A stretch of DNA of 64,000 bases, taken from the NCBI GenBank assembly GCA_022496805.1, contig CM040104.1, positions 6,547,650 through 6,611,649 of the forward strand, written 5' to 3'. Source of the DNA: Pohlia nutans. Lineage: Eukaryota > Streptophyta > Bryopsida > Bryales > Mniaceae. The position numbers and the translations under genes are program-made. The notes beneath the pieces are model-generated. The model was given only the letters and a program-made list of their open reading frames with translations, searched no databases and was not told where the DNA came from. Of the stretch, positions 32,331-44,287 are shown piece after piece (positions within the stretch are counted from its first letter, which is position 1; the number at the start of each line of letters is the position of its first letter).

Positions 32331-32745
32331 GGAGAATTGCCACGTGCATATTCTCTACACTGAACGCTAGTATTTCTATTCCAACATGGAGGTGCCACAT
32401 ACATACACTCTATTTTGAATGTTAATATTTCTATTCAGACAAGGAAATGCCATGTGCATACTCTGTACACTAAATGCTAATATTTCTTTTTCAATAGAGA
32501 AGTACCACATGAACATACTCTCTACACCAAATGCTACTATGATTGTCTATTTTGATAGGGAAGTGCGGCCATGTGAATATTCTTTACATTGAATAGTACT
32601 AGTATTCCATTTACAATAGGGAAGTGCCATGTGCATACTCTCTACATTGAATGCGAGTATTTTTATTTCCGACAGGGTAGTACCATGTGCATACTCTTTA
32701 CACTATATGTTAGTATTTCATTTCTAACAAGAAAGTACCATGTGA
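32331..32745 (+). repeat. Tandem repeat, about 60-bp unit, seven copies
   Basis: Units built on GGGAAGTGCCATGTGCATAC, TCTCTACACTGAATG and TAGTATTTCTATTTC recur from 32331 to 32745 with moderate divergence. The array ends 80 bp downstream of the GAD stop codon on the opposite strand, so it may lie in or near the GAD 3' UTR. 31927-32330 is AT-rich without features. Confidence 0.85.
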
Positions 32746-32824
32746 GACTATTTCATTTTCGACTAGCATAGATCATAGTAAAAGTGGCATACTTCTCACA
32801 ACGACTTAATTATGAATGTCAACA

Positions 32825-35800
32825 TCAACATACTCCATTTGTTTTGTGGATGGAGTGCTTTTTGTGCGCTTTGCCTTGCTTCCGGTGCCGATGCTCAGCA
32901 GCATGCTTTTCCACAGATTCATGAAACGTCGAGCTCTTGATTGCTTCCACAAGTTTAGGGTCGCCAGAGTCTGTGTTGTGTTGTTGGATGGCTTTGGTCA
33001 CAGCTTGCACCAACTTGGGCGGTTGGGAATCTAGGGTTGCCAATGTTCTCCGCAAGTCCGTGACAAGGCGGTCCGCCAAGCCGCGGCTAAAATCCTCGCG
33101 GACCACGACGCGCAAGAGCGTGATGGCCTGTGCGTCGGGAGCCATGGTGTAGGCAGGCACAGTCCACCCATAACGCCGCAACTCATCGGCAATCTGGTAC
33201 TCATCGTACCTGCTCCCGAGGGGGTCACCATCAAAAAATTAGAAATCTAAGTGAGTTAAAATATAGGGTTCAATTTATTCATCAGGAGGTAAAAGTTCTA
33301 CATAATTATAAAACTTTAGATGTGATATAGGATGTTTTAAATTCAAATAAAGAATAATTCGAGAATCCACTTGAAATATACCTAGAATATTACATAATAT
33401 GCCTGAAATATTCCAATGATGTGATAGCCCCATTTAAATATTCTTTGCACGCACATGTATCCCAAATTACATAAGAGGTGACCCCGAGTACCTGCTTTGA
33501 GAGTCCTTCAAGCAAAACGCCACCAGTGGCACGCCCTCCGACTTGGACAGGAGCTTGAACCTCCCGATGGCCATGATAGAGTCTGCCAGCATCTTGGCGT
33601 TCGCGGCACAATTAGCAATGATTTTGCTATAGCCCTGGTTCACAATACACCAACGTCATCGTCATAAATTTTGGTCAAACAAACATTGTCTTGTACATGG
33701 CTTAGAGTGACATGGACATCTCAAAATCTGATGTGGAAATTCAATTTCAACACCAGGCTGTCTAATTCAAATTCAAACCCTCACTTGATTAGTGAGATCC
33801 ATGAGACATTAACCCCTAAAGGACTAAACGTCCATATTCAGGACGATGTACAGAACTGAACAATCACAGTTTTCTCATCTCTCATTGTCTTCTTAGTGTG
33901 AATTTTTTACTATATATTTCATGCATGTGTGATCTGATTAGAAATGGGATGACTTGTGAAGTTTTTATGTCTCATTTCATGTTATAGTGATTCACCCAAA
34001 ATTTTGAAGATTTCAGTGTAAAAGGGCTCTTGAAAAAGTCAACTCATAAATTTAAGCAACAATTCCCCAAAAATCACTATTCTTAGAGCATTACATTTCA
34101 ACAAATCACAACAAGTTTCATCCACAATTTGTCAATATCTTATTCGTAATTCAATTACAAAAGAATTTTGAATTTCAAGTTTCATGATTTTATATAGAAA
34201 TATTGGTGATAGCAAACATAAATTTAACCGTATGGCAGTATGGATAGAATCTAAAATTTATAATGTACAACTTTTATTTATACATCAAATTCAAAATATC
34301 CCTCTTAAGCATTTTATAAGACATCTTTGAAATTTTACAAATCTGGACGTTAAGGGGGTTAACACTAATGTGGAAATAGTACCCATGTTATGTTAAAATG
34401 GCCATATTTACGTTTTGTGGAGACAAGGAGCAAAAGTGGACTTAAAAACACCTAAAATATTCTAAACTGACCCCGTAGCATTTTGAAAAGATCAGAAAGG
34501 TTTCAAACCGACTAAAAGTGATCTCAAACGACCAAGGTGAGTGCCTTAATTTCTCACTTGGATTAGGCATCTTAAATTTTTGGTTAATGAAAAATGATCA
34601 TTATCTTTGTTCAGTGATGATGAGACAACATCATTTACTAAGGTTTCAACCTAAACGAGAATTACTTAGGTAAACCACCCTATTTGTGTCATAATTTGTG
34701 CCACTTTGTAATCACTGTGCATTAGTGTGATATCTACACTAATAGTATATAGTGGCACAAAAAGGGTGATTTCCAAATTGTGGCACAAACAGGGTGGCTT
34801 ACCTTCAAGCAAATCAAAATTTCAGAAGAAGAATTCAGCTAGTCAGCTTATGCCATAGAAAGATATGAATGAACATGACCATGAATTTGAATCTGCAAGG
34901 TACTGAATTAGCACTAAAATTAGAAGGCCATGTGAGATTGTTCTGTGACTGTTGGTCCTGGCCTTAATCACTCCTAATGACTGGCATTTCGATTTAATTA
35001 CGAGTTCATCAAGCTAATATTGCACTCAACCCGCTCTAATGAAACTGTATTGGGGACAAATGAATTTCAAAATGCTGACTTGTATATATTCAACAATTTG
35101 CACTAGTAAAAAGGGTGGTCTTTGAGCATCAAAGAATAGTGATAGAGCATAATGCTCAATGTTCATATTAGCACTAGCTTGGTGTCAATATCAGCCTTGG
35201 GCATCATGCCCTGACACTATTTATTGGTACCTAATTACCTCTTTCTACTAGTGTTGACATGTGGAAGTTTTTCAATCTGGTTCTTAGAATATATCGTAGA
35301 CATGTTAATAACCATACACTGCCAATCACCAATCACTTCAATGCAAATAAAACAATCAACAAGGTGCACGGTAATTGGCGTGTCTACGATACATAGAATG
35401 TGCAACTACAGAGTGTGTCGTTAAACTTTGAATGTACTTAATTATGAAGGTATTTATTTAACAAACTTGCAACTTCAAGCAGGATGCAGGGACCAAATGA
35501 TTTGTGATAGGAAGAAATTACCTCAAAGCCGAGCCTTATGAATTGGTAGTACTGTGCAATAACCTGGCTAGCACCTGTCACATACAAGAGAACATTCTTT
35601 ATCACAATGAGACGTTGTAACATAATTCTTTAAAATATATATATTTTTTTTACCATTTTAGTTACAAGGGACCACTAAAAAAACCAAATTCATAGTACCG
35701 TAGATTCGTAGCAGCTTGGTCAAAAAATAAATAATTACAAGGGTGCCTAAATATTTGGGAAATTATTAACCTAGTTTGCCCAAAAAATTAAGAAAATCAA

Positions 35801-38800
35801 AAGGCCAGCAATTTTCATAATACATTAAAACTAATTTATGTACATTACTAATAAAAAGTGGTACCACTAATAGAAACATCGCTTGCGTAGATTAATGAGA
35901 AAACGCAAGAGACGACCCCACATGACAAACTAAATTAGTTGTGGGTCTTTTTGACATGCCCTTCTCAAGTTTACGCATGCAACGTTTCTACTAGTATACA
36001 AATAAGGCACTTTCTAAATTGTGGCACAAAGAGGATGACTTAGTCATTGAGCTAGAGTGAAGCATAATTACCTTTGGAAAAGTTGAGAGTAAAAGTAGGC
36101 TGGTCAGCTCCCAAGTAGTTGACATGGAAAATCAACTCCTCAGGGAGGTCCTCCTTGCTACGCCAGACAACCCATCCAATGCCGGCATACACCAGCCCAT
36201 ACTTGTGGCCACTGACATTGATGCTCTTCACCAGCGGCAACCGAAAGTCCCACACGAGCTCTTTGTACAGAAAAGGTGCCACAAAACCTCCGCTCGCGGC
36301 GTCCACATGGATGGGAATATTCCACCTACACCACCAATCAAGGTGTTTTCACAAAAATAAAAATCGAGAAATAAATAATAATAAATAAATAAATAATATA
36401 AATATATATATCACTTTGAAAACAACACCCACATTAACCTAGATTTTGGGATTTATCAACTGGAAGTTCCCATCCCAGAGAATTAAATTGGCAAGCTCAT
36501 CAGTCCCAGCATCATTAACCCCTAAAGGACCAAGAAGCCCAAATGTTGTTCTTTAGTAGTTTTGAGTAGATCCTACATAGCATGTAATGTCTCTACCTTC
36601 GCTTTACAGTAAATGATGCAACATATTCCACACCCAACAAGACTTCATTAGTAGCTAATTGGACAAGTGGAGTCCCAAGATGATGTGCAGAGTGCAGGAA
36701 GGAAAATGAAGGCTACTAAATGTTAGCTATGTGGACTTCCTTTCATTCAAATGTATTTGTTTGTTGACCAACACATGCAATGTTCTTCACTGACTGTGGT
36801 CATATAAAATTTGGTCCCATTTGAATCTTGTTTTTTCACAATATGATTGAATGAATTTGTCATTTTAAAACCATGAATCCTTGGTCAATTTAGGGGTTAA
36901 ATGAATCAATGTGACTTTTACAAATCCAAAGACATGAAACTGACCCTTTCTCTTTGTTCTTCTTGTCTAGAAGATCATTCAGAGTTCCAACATCTTCGAA
37001 CTCGCCGTTGTACGTGGACCCAAGAATCGCGCAGACGCAGATTGTGTTTTCATCACACATCTCAACTGCTTTTGCAGGGTCCATTACATAGTAATCCTCC
37101 CGAAGTTTCACCGCCCTGATCTCTACTTCGAAGTAGTTGGCAAACTTTTCCCAACAAACCTGCATTTACATAAACCAAACATGAAAATTGGTGCCCTAAA
37201 ACAAGTCTAAATGACTGCAGAATATCTAATTTGGAAATAGTAGCCATATTCCCTTGAAACAACCACTTTGCATTTCGTGGTGAAATCACCCTGATTGGTG
37301 GAGACAAGGAGGGTGATGGCCTGATATGGGTACCCCCTCCAAAAATAGTGTGATTTTTGAGAAATATTTTTTTGGTAACAAAAAAGTATTGGAAAATTAC
37401 AAAAATTAGAGGGTGTTATAGACACCATGGCTGCAACTATATACATGGTGTTAAAAGATGGAATTTTTAATACATTTAAAATGAGTTAGACATAAGTCAC
37501 GCTATGTGAGACGCGTCAAAGTAGTACCCATATCAAGCCATTCTCCAGGAGCAATTAATCGAAAAAACCCAACATGTTCTGAAATAACCAAAAAATGCTT
37601 TGAAACAATCCTTCAAAATGACCCAAAACAACCTTATTAGATTAGGACGCATCATGTTTGACACTGTTTTTCAACTTAAAAGGGCCCCATGATTTTTTCA
37701 GTAGTTTTGAGTAGGTTTTATGTAGATTTTCATTTAAATTTTTTTTTATTCAACATATGTAATATTCTTCACTCATTCCAGTGATATAAAATTTGGTCCC
37801 ATTTAAATTATATTTTCGTTTAAATTTGTCATTTTAAAACCATGAAATCTTGGTCCTTTAGGGGTTAAATTGCAGTGGTCCTCCAATTGAAAGATTTTGT
37901 CGGTAAAGGACGAAATATGACCATTATTTCCCAAATATCCGTTAATATCCAAAAAATTTCAAGCATGGAAAATCATCAAAGTCCGGCTCGAGAAGAATAA
38001 ATAGTTTTAAAACAAGAGGGATAGACAAACGAACTTGAACGTTGGCGCCAGTAACCATGTTGGGTTTGTCACAAGGCAACCCAGCAGCTCTCCTCTGAAG
38101 TTGCCATTTGCGCTTGAATGCAAGGCCTGCCAACATAATGGCCTCCGAGGATCCCACTGTGCCAGCTCCAATTGCAGATTGTCCATCTCCCAATGGAGCA
38201 TTGAACAACCGTGCAATCATGTTCACACAGCGATCCTGCACCAAAAGACGAAATTTTTTTTAAAATTTAAAAAAAAAAATCAGTGCATCATCTGTCACAA
38301 CACTACAAGCAGAGGCGTCGTTTTTCACTCTGGAGGATCCTGTTCATTGTCGCTTTTCACTCGTGTACATGACGAATCGCACTCACCAAGTCCAACCAAA
38401 AAATTGGTGAGTGCAAAGTGGCGCCGTTTGACTCACAGAAGGAGTGAAAAGCGATGCCTTCTCCTTATAGTGCAAGCTTCGCACCACATGAAAAATCTCT
38501 AACTAAAGTGACCACCTAAAACACACTTGTTTGACATCCAGACAATACGAGAAGGAAAAAAAAAAAGTTAGCAAATGAAATAGGAAGTGAATGGAATTCG
38601 TCAGGGATCATATTTTTGTAGATTGTGAATTTTCAATCATAGGAGCACATTCTTCAAGTACGAATATTTTCAACTCCCATTACTTGCTTCAAACTTCTAT
38701 TGAGTAGTTTTAATCCCTAAAGGACAAAAGATTCATGAATTTTAAATTAAAAAATCCAATCAATCATATTGTGAAAAACATAATTTAGATGGGACGAAAT

Positions 38801-39938
38801 TTTATATCACTGGAATCGGTGAAGAGCATTGCATGTGTTGGTAAAAAAATGAATAAATTTGAATAGAAGGAAGTCTACATAAGACCTACTCAAAACTGCT
38901 AAAAAATAAATAAATACATGAGGCTCAATTCAGTCCTTTCAAGGGTTAAAAAATTATAGAATTGTTGGTGTTGGAATTGAGCTCATAAAGGGTGGTCACC
39001 TTAGTAAGACAAATATTTGCTAGCCTATAAAATTTGTTTAATTTATCTGAAGCTTTACCTGAAGCTCGGTGGTGATTGGATACTCATCCATGTCGATGTA
39101 ATTCTTGTTCAACGCGGCTTGCATGAGCTTGTCACACTCTGGCTCCATCCATGTTGTCACAAAGGAAGCCAAATTCAAGCGCGGATTGCCGTCCAGCATG
39201 AGCTCGTCAGCGATCACCTGGTACGCCGCATCCTTGGGCGTTTCATTTTCCGGCAACCTCCATCTGCAACAAGCAATCAATTAAGAACTTTACAGTCCTG
39301 GGCAAACTTGTGGAAAAACAACACAAAACACAGTCCGAGTAAACAGGACACTGACCTCGGACACGGTGCAATTTAGTGTCCTGTTGTGGTTAATCATGTC
39401 CCAGATATTGAACTAGTTGGTACCTGGAACATTAGCCACAACGGCACACTTGCACCGAGGGATTGACAGTAGTTTTTTCTCTCGTGTAAATCATGTAATC
39501 ACTGACGTTGTGTTCTTTAGAACTATTGTAACATTGATTTCATGCCTGAATCCGATTGCACGAGATGAATTACGTACACAGCATCGAGAATTTAGGACCC
39601 CACGGATTTTAAACGATTTCCGTGCAACATCCGATTTTTCATGCGTCCGTACATTTTTTCGCACACATTTTGCACGGATTTTGCGCTAATTTCACACGGA
39701 TTTTACAGAATGAGAGAAAAATCCGTGCGGAATCCGTGCGAAAAATGTACAAACCCATGAAATATCGGATGTCGCACGGAAATCGTTAAAATTCAGTGAA
39801 GTCCTAAATTCCTGATGAGAGAGAGCTAGCTAAAAGAACGTACCTGGGAAGAGGAGCTTGGACGTAGCGAGAGGCGAAGATGCTGTCTATGGTGTGCGTG
39901 TCCACCTCCTTCATATTCTTCGACTCGCTGAGCGCCAT
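32825..39938 (-). CDS. GAD: Glutamate decarboxylase, complete, 8 exons, 516 aa
   Basis: PLP enzyme converting glutamate to GABA and CO2 in the cytosol. Exons on the minus strand: 39844-39938, 39059-39263, 38035-38235, 36945-37159, 36072-36325, 35522-35574, 33492-33634, 32825-33209; all junctions are GT/AG and in phase. ATG 39938 gives MALSESKN, close to plant GAD starts. Diagnostic blocks: [63 protein letters not shown]-type INVSGHK with PLP Lys 280, and SQVIAQYYQ. The C-terminus ends in KTNGVC like many plant GADs. The extension before it is His/Lys-rich and lacks the Trp expected in the calmodulin-binding segment, so Ca2+/calmodulin control may be altered. Seven introns, six of them carrying MITEs. 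Codon frames are intact throughout, so it looks functional. Confidence 0.96.
33809..34362. mobile_element. TTAA-type element in GAD intron 6 (554 bp)
   Basis: Left TTAACCCCTAAAGGAC (with AACGTCC), right GGACGTTAAGGGGGTTAA, inverted termini. The interior matches the 31241 and 54354 copies (TTTCATGCATGTGTGATC, ATTACATTTCAAC). Sits between GAD exons 6 and 7. Confidence 0.8.
34669..34803. mobile_element. Small MITE with about 30-bp TIRs in GAD intron 6
   Basis: Left GGTAAACCACCCTATTTGTG and right (reverse complement) GGTAAGCCACCCTGTTTGTG, continuing as [TC]CA[TC]AATTTG. A related fragment (AATTGTGGCACAAAGAGGATGA) occurs near 36018. Superfamily not assignable. Confidence 0.8.
35101..35253. mobile_element. 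CACTA-type MITE in GAD intron 6 (TSD TTG)
   Basis: Begins CACTAGTAAAAAGGG and ends CTCTTTCTACTAGTG. Flanks TTG (35098-35100) and TTG (35254-35256) give the 3-bp duplication. 153 bp, non-coding. A different subfamily from the CACTACAAG copies. Confidence 0.85.
35865..35996. mobile_element. CACTA-type MITE in GAD intron 5 (TSD TAC)
   Basis: Left CACTAATAGAAACATCGC, right end GCAACGTTTCTACTAGTA (last base mutated from G). Flanks TAC and TAC (35862-35864, 35997-35999). 132 bp. The TIR (CACTA.TAGAAAC) is related to the copy at 35101. Confidence 0.8.
36515..36900. mobile_element. TTAA-type element in GAD intron 4 (386 bp)
   Basis: TTAACCCCTAAAGGACCAAG at the left end; CCTTGGTCAATTTAGGGGTTAA-like right end, shown as CTTGGTCAATTTAGGGG. 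The interior carries ACACATGCAATGTTCTTCAC and TATAAAATTTGGTCCCAT, shared with the copies at 37676, 38710, 45124, 46290 and 54124. Non-coding. Confidence 0.85.
37676..37868. mobile_element. TTAA-type element in GAD intron 3, left end degraded
   Basis: Right end CTTGGTCCTTTAGGGGTTAA and the interior ATATGTAATATTCTTCACTC and TATAAAATTTGGTCCCAT match the copy at 36515. The left end (TTAAAAGGGCCCC) is altered. Confidence 0.7.
38301..38472. mobile_element. CACTA-type MITE, copy 2, in GAD intron 2 (172 bp, TSD CAA)
   Basis: Begins CACTACAAGCAGAGGCGTCG, ends GATGCCTTCTCCTTATAGTG. CAA precedes (38298-38300) and follows (38473-38475). The interior matches the copy at 28395, with a deletion of about 25 bp around CTACACGCTTGTCC. 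Confidence 0.92.
38710..38949. mobile_element. TTAA-type element in GAD intron 2, inverted relative to the 36515 copy
   Basis: Ends TTAATCCCTAAAGGACAAA and GTCCTTTCAAGGGTTAA. The interior (GAAGAGCATTGCATGTGTTG) is the reverse complement of the shared core. 240 bp, non-coding. Confidence 0.75.
39582..39816. mobile_element. Foldback element in GAD intron 1, arms of about 100 bp
   Basis: The left half, from ATCGAGAATTTAGGAC, is nearly the reverse complement of the right half, ending GTCCTAAATTCCTGAT. Both arms contain AACGATTTCCGTGC, ACATCCGAT and repeated CACGGATTTT. About 235 bp with almost no loop, so the transcript would be strongly self-complementary. The right end lies 27 bp from exon 1. 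Confidence 0.85.
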
Positions 39939-42063
39939 CTCTACTCACGGAATCGAAGAAACTTGAGAAAAATAACTTCAATCCTTCCTGCTTAAATACC
40001 AAAATGCTCATAAACAACTTCTACTACTCAGCCATGTCAAAAGCCGGACGCAATGAAACTTTCATGATTACAACTCTCTATATCCTTCGCTGCACAACCA
40101 AACATTTTCAATCTAAACAATTAGAAACCTGGATATATTGCAAAAAGAGCCCTGAACTCGTCAGTGCACAACCGTAGGATCGGACGCAACTTACTTACTC
40201 GAAGTGGGCAATGTTTGTCGTGAAAATTTGACCTTTCCGTCGATCACAATCTGAAGAAGAGTTCGCTGCGAAACTATTTCTAAGTTACGGAGTGTGTGTT
40301 CGGAAGCAACTCAAAAGTGCAGTTCCGGCCTGCATGCGGAAAGGACCACATGTTGAGGATTGAGGAGCGTTTGGATCGATGCAAACTCGCAAACGAGAGC
40401 CATGTGGAGAGCGGAGGAGTAGTCATTGGCTTTACGAGGAATGTTGTGCGAGATTCTGTGGGTTCTTCGTTCCAGGCACCAAAATCGGCTCGCTGCGTGT
40501 GTGTGTACATGGCCATGCGCCGGCATGCACGGATGTTACCCGCTCGGCAAGCGCCTCTCTGGCTTCTTGTGGAAACAGTTTCTTTGCCGCTTGCTTGCTC
40601 GTTGCGAGCAGGTCGAGGTCCTGGACTCCTGCCTCAAACCGGATCCTAGTTCGTTTCGATTCTTCACTGATATTATCTCTCAATCTTCACGCCCATTCTT
40701 CCATAGCACAAGGAACCCTGACCATATTACTACCATATTACTAGGCAGTAAAGGGTACAAGAATGATGGAAAATTCTTGGTAATCACTTGCTAAATTGAA
40801 CAACCACTTGAAAAACTTGCTAAAAACAGTAATGTTTACTTTCTAATGAATTGGACAAGGTTCCATGTGTAGTGTAATAGAGCAATGTAATGGAGCCCTT
40901 TTTGAAAACTGAATCAAAGGAGAATCTTCACTTTGATTCATTTTTCTAAGTAATGAAGGAATGCCATTTGTATTCCATGAATTTTGGGATTACTGTGTCA
41001 TTGCCACATAAACACTTCTAATTGTAACTAGACTCTGGTCGCATTGCAAAGGTTGTTGCCTCCCATTGCTCTATTATGCTATGTCGCTTTTGGAGGAGAA
41101 GAATGGAAGATGGGTCCTCCACAATTCAAGGAGAAAGTGCCACGTACGCATTCTCTGAAGATTGAGAATGGGAAGAACGAGGTGTGACACCCTTAGTTTG
41201 TCGAAAATGAGAAGCATGATGTTTAATAATTATTTGTACAGTCAAAATTCCAAAAAATGTTTTGGACGCTCATTTAATGAATTGAGAAGCATTTACCATT
41301 TAACATTCACCAAAATTACAATTTTTATTTTTAGGATTTGAAATTTGGTATGATTGGTTAAAACTAGACATTCTATTATAAAACCAAAAAAAGAAAAAAA
41401 TTCAAATGAGAGGACATCATTCCTTTCCCGAAATAGAAAGTTTTATAACACTAGAACAATGTTGTTCTAGTGTCACAAATGAAATGCATCGAACAACACT
41501 AGAACATGATCTCTATCCCTGATTTTGACAAAAAATAAAAACTTGAAAAATGTCATTTCCTGACCATGGGCAGTCACTGCTGTTGGGCCTGCGACCTGAA
41601 AATGGTCGATCGGTCATTTAGAGGTTAAAGGACATGAGGCCCAATTTGGGGCAGCTTGTGTAGATTCCTGTTTGGATTTCCAAAGTAGGGCACCATTCAA
41701 ATTGCTAGACTAGTATGATTGTTGAATTCTTGGCCTTAAATGGATTCAAGCATTTGTAAAGTGCCATGCTTTTATGTCAGAGCCTCTCAGGCTTCCCAAG
41801 CTTGCCATATGGCATTGCATCTTCACCTTTTTTAAATGCCTCAATGCACTCACAGCAGCTTCCCATGTACCACTTCCCCTTCCTTCACAAATTTCGGACG
41901 ATGAGTACAATCTTGTTGTTGTGAATTTGACAATGTTATTAAGGAATTTGAGTGCACAATGCCAATTCTATTTCTTTTCCAACGTGATTTACCAATCAAA
42001 AAATGGTTAAAAGTTTTTTCAAAGATTCTTACAAAACTAAGTCCCTATGGCTTAATATGTCCT
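39939..42063. other. GAD 5' flank and spacer, no further gene recognised
   Basis: Upstream of GAD on the minus strand. Overlapping frames at 40280-40800 on both strands have no recognisable motif. A 26-bp palindrome (ACACTAGAACAA and TTGTTCTAGTGT around TG) lies at 41448-41473. No convincing GAD promoter element can be named. Confidence 0.4.
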
Positions 42064-42296
42064 TTAACCCCTAAACGTCTGAACGTGCCTTTGCGGCCAA
42101 TAGGATACGTTGTATTTAGGTTGTATTTGGAATGAATCCACACCTTCAATGAGTTTGAGTTCAAAAGAGAAGTTGAAATTTAGATTGATGTGGTTCTAGT
42201 GAGCTACTGAGGTCTTCATTTAGAGTTTCTTGTCGGTAGAAAATCCCAATTATACAACAACGTATATACTATCCCCATGAGACATTTAGGGGTTAA
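42064..42296. mobile_element. TTAA-type MITE, 233 bp (subfamily with TTTGCGGC)
   Basis: TTAACCCCTAAACGTCTGAA at the left, GAGACATTTAGGGGTTAA at the right. Nearly the same element as 43014-43245, sharing 'gcctttgcggc', AATGGATCCACACCTT-type and AGTGAGCTA.TGAG phrases. Non-coding. Confidence 0.9.
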
Positions 42297-43013
42297 GGGA
42301 TATCATGCGCCTTTGTTGTAGAAGGCTATGCTTTGAAACAGCCACAATGAATTGGATGAAATTAAATGTATTTTTGAAAACTAGAAGACAAAAAACTATG
42401 CTCAAGGTTTTATGTAGTGTATAAACATAACATCTTCATTAGTCAAAGAATGGAGTTTGTAAATGCCAATTTTTTAACCCCATATATTTTTAAATTTAAA
42501 ATGGAACAAGAATTTCATTGTAAAAATCCAACATCAGTATTCTAAATTCTTACAGGGAAACATTTTTTTTTGTGAACATGTGGTCAGTACTAGCTTCAAG
42601 GCATGCTAGTATAAGATTTGGATATTTTATTTAAAGGCTCCACCCCAAAACATATTTTCTTTTGTCGTAGGGGCAACTAAATTACATTTTATTTTATAGT
42701 TTTTTTCAATTTATTTCATTGATTCTTAAACAAATTTTTAATAACCCTTTAACATCCCAATTCAACATTGTTTCCAGAGATTTGTTATAAAATGTTGTAA
42801 ATGTCAATGCGAAGATCACATCGCTACACTTGGATCTATCATATTTTTTATTAGTATTTTCAAATTAATTTTGCAAGGTTTTCTCTTGAAATTGTAAAAT
42901 CCCAAATTAACACAATTTTTTTTTTTTTAATATTGTAATGAAATTGGAATAACATGCACTATGAGATGGTATGGTTTCCATTATTTGATTGTACTTATTT
43001 TGGAAAATCATGT

Positions 43014-43245
43014 TTAACCCCTAAAAGTTTGAAAATGCCTTTGCGGCAAGTAGAATACAACGTATATTTTTGTATTTGGAATGGATCCACACCTTTAATG
43101 GGTTTGAGTTCAACAAAGAAGTTGAAATTTAGATCAATGCGGTTTTAGTGAGCTATTGAGATCCTAATTTAGAACTTCTTGTTGGTAGCAAATGCCAATT
43201 GTACGAAAATGTATCTACTATCCCCATGGGACGTTTAGGGGTTAA
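43014..43245. mobile_element. TTAA-type MITE, 232 bp, second copy of the 42064 subfamily
   Basis: TTAACCCCTAAAAGTTTGAA at the left, GGGACGTTTAGGGGTTAA at the right, same length and interior as 42064-42296. The paired copies allow the ends to be placed exactly. Between them (42297-43013) only AT-rich DNA is seen. Confidence 0.9.
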
Positions 43246-43509
43246 GGTCTCACTAAACCAATTTTGTTGTTTTTCAAAAAACCGTAATATCTTATTTTGA
43301 AAATCCGTACCATACAAATGACATTCAACTAGCACGAGTACCAAGAGAAATTTGAATGGATGAAAACTGTCCATATAAGAATAGTTTGAATGTGTTCATC
43401 ATTCACATCCACACAAGGGTGAGACAAACATTTTACATATGTTTACGTGTACAAAGGGTTACATATGTTTACATGTACAAAGTTGTGAGACAAACATTTT
43501 ACAAGAAAT

Positions 43510-44287
43510 TTTGAGGAAGGGTTGCTTTCACACAAGTGGTCAGTCTTAGGTTCCTTGAAGATCACAAGTGGTTGGTTCCTTAGGTAGCAGATTGCTGATG
43601 GCACCTACATGAACTTAGCTCAATTGGGTGATAGCAAGTTCTATCCATTTTCGTTAAACAAGCCTCAATAACACACAGGTTCATGAGAGGAACAGAAACA
43701 CCAAATTGTCTCCGTTACAGTATACCCTCCATAATATGACACTCCATCATAATATAATAATATTATTGTTAGCCACCTGCCACCTTGAAGTCAGGGCTTC
43801 CCAAACATGTCATAATAGAGACAGAAAACTGTAACACCATTCACAAGAATTTTACAAAAACTAATCAAGGACAATGCAATTGTTTGGTTTGGGACTGACA
43901 AAGAGTGCCTTCAAGCAAGCTCGTACCATTTTCAGCAACAAAATTCTTCTTCACTCTGGCTCAGTTGAGTGATTGCAAGTCTTCTCTGTTTTCATTAAAC
44001 AAGCCTCAATAGCATACACAGGTTCATGAGCCAAACACAAAAACACTGAATTGTCTCTGTTAATATCATTTACAGGAAATTTTACAGAAACTAACTTTGG
44101 ACAATGCAATGGTTTAGAGCAACTTCAAGCAGCTCGTGGCAGTCTATCGCAACAAATTTCCTCTTTACTCTAGCACAGTTGGGTGATTGTAAAGCCTCAA
44201 GAACATACACAGGTTATGAGCCGAACGGAAACACTAGATGGTCTCCGTTAACATCATGTACAGGAATTTTACAGAAAGCAGCTTCAT
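43510..44287 (-). repeat. Imperfect triplicated 3' region of the transketolase gene
   Basis: Three diverged copies (about 43510-43740, 43860-44100, 44101-44287) share CAGTTGGGTGAT-type, AAGCCTCAA.A.CATACACAGG, GGTTCATGAGCC, TTGTCTCCGTTA and TTTTACAGAAA phrases. The last copy abuts the transketolase stop codon. Probably tandem duplication of the 3' UTR. Confidence 0.7.

Noticed and set aside
40280..40794. A gene upstream of GAD
   Set aside because: Competing frames on both strands with no motif; more likely promoter or 5' flank.
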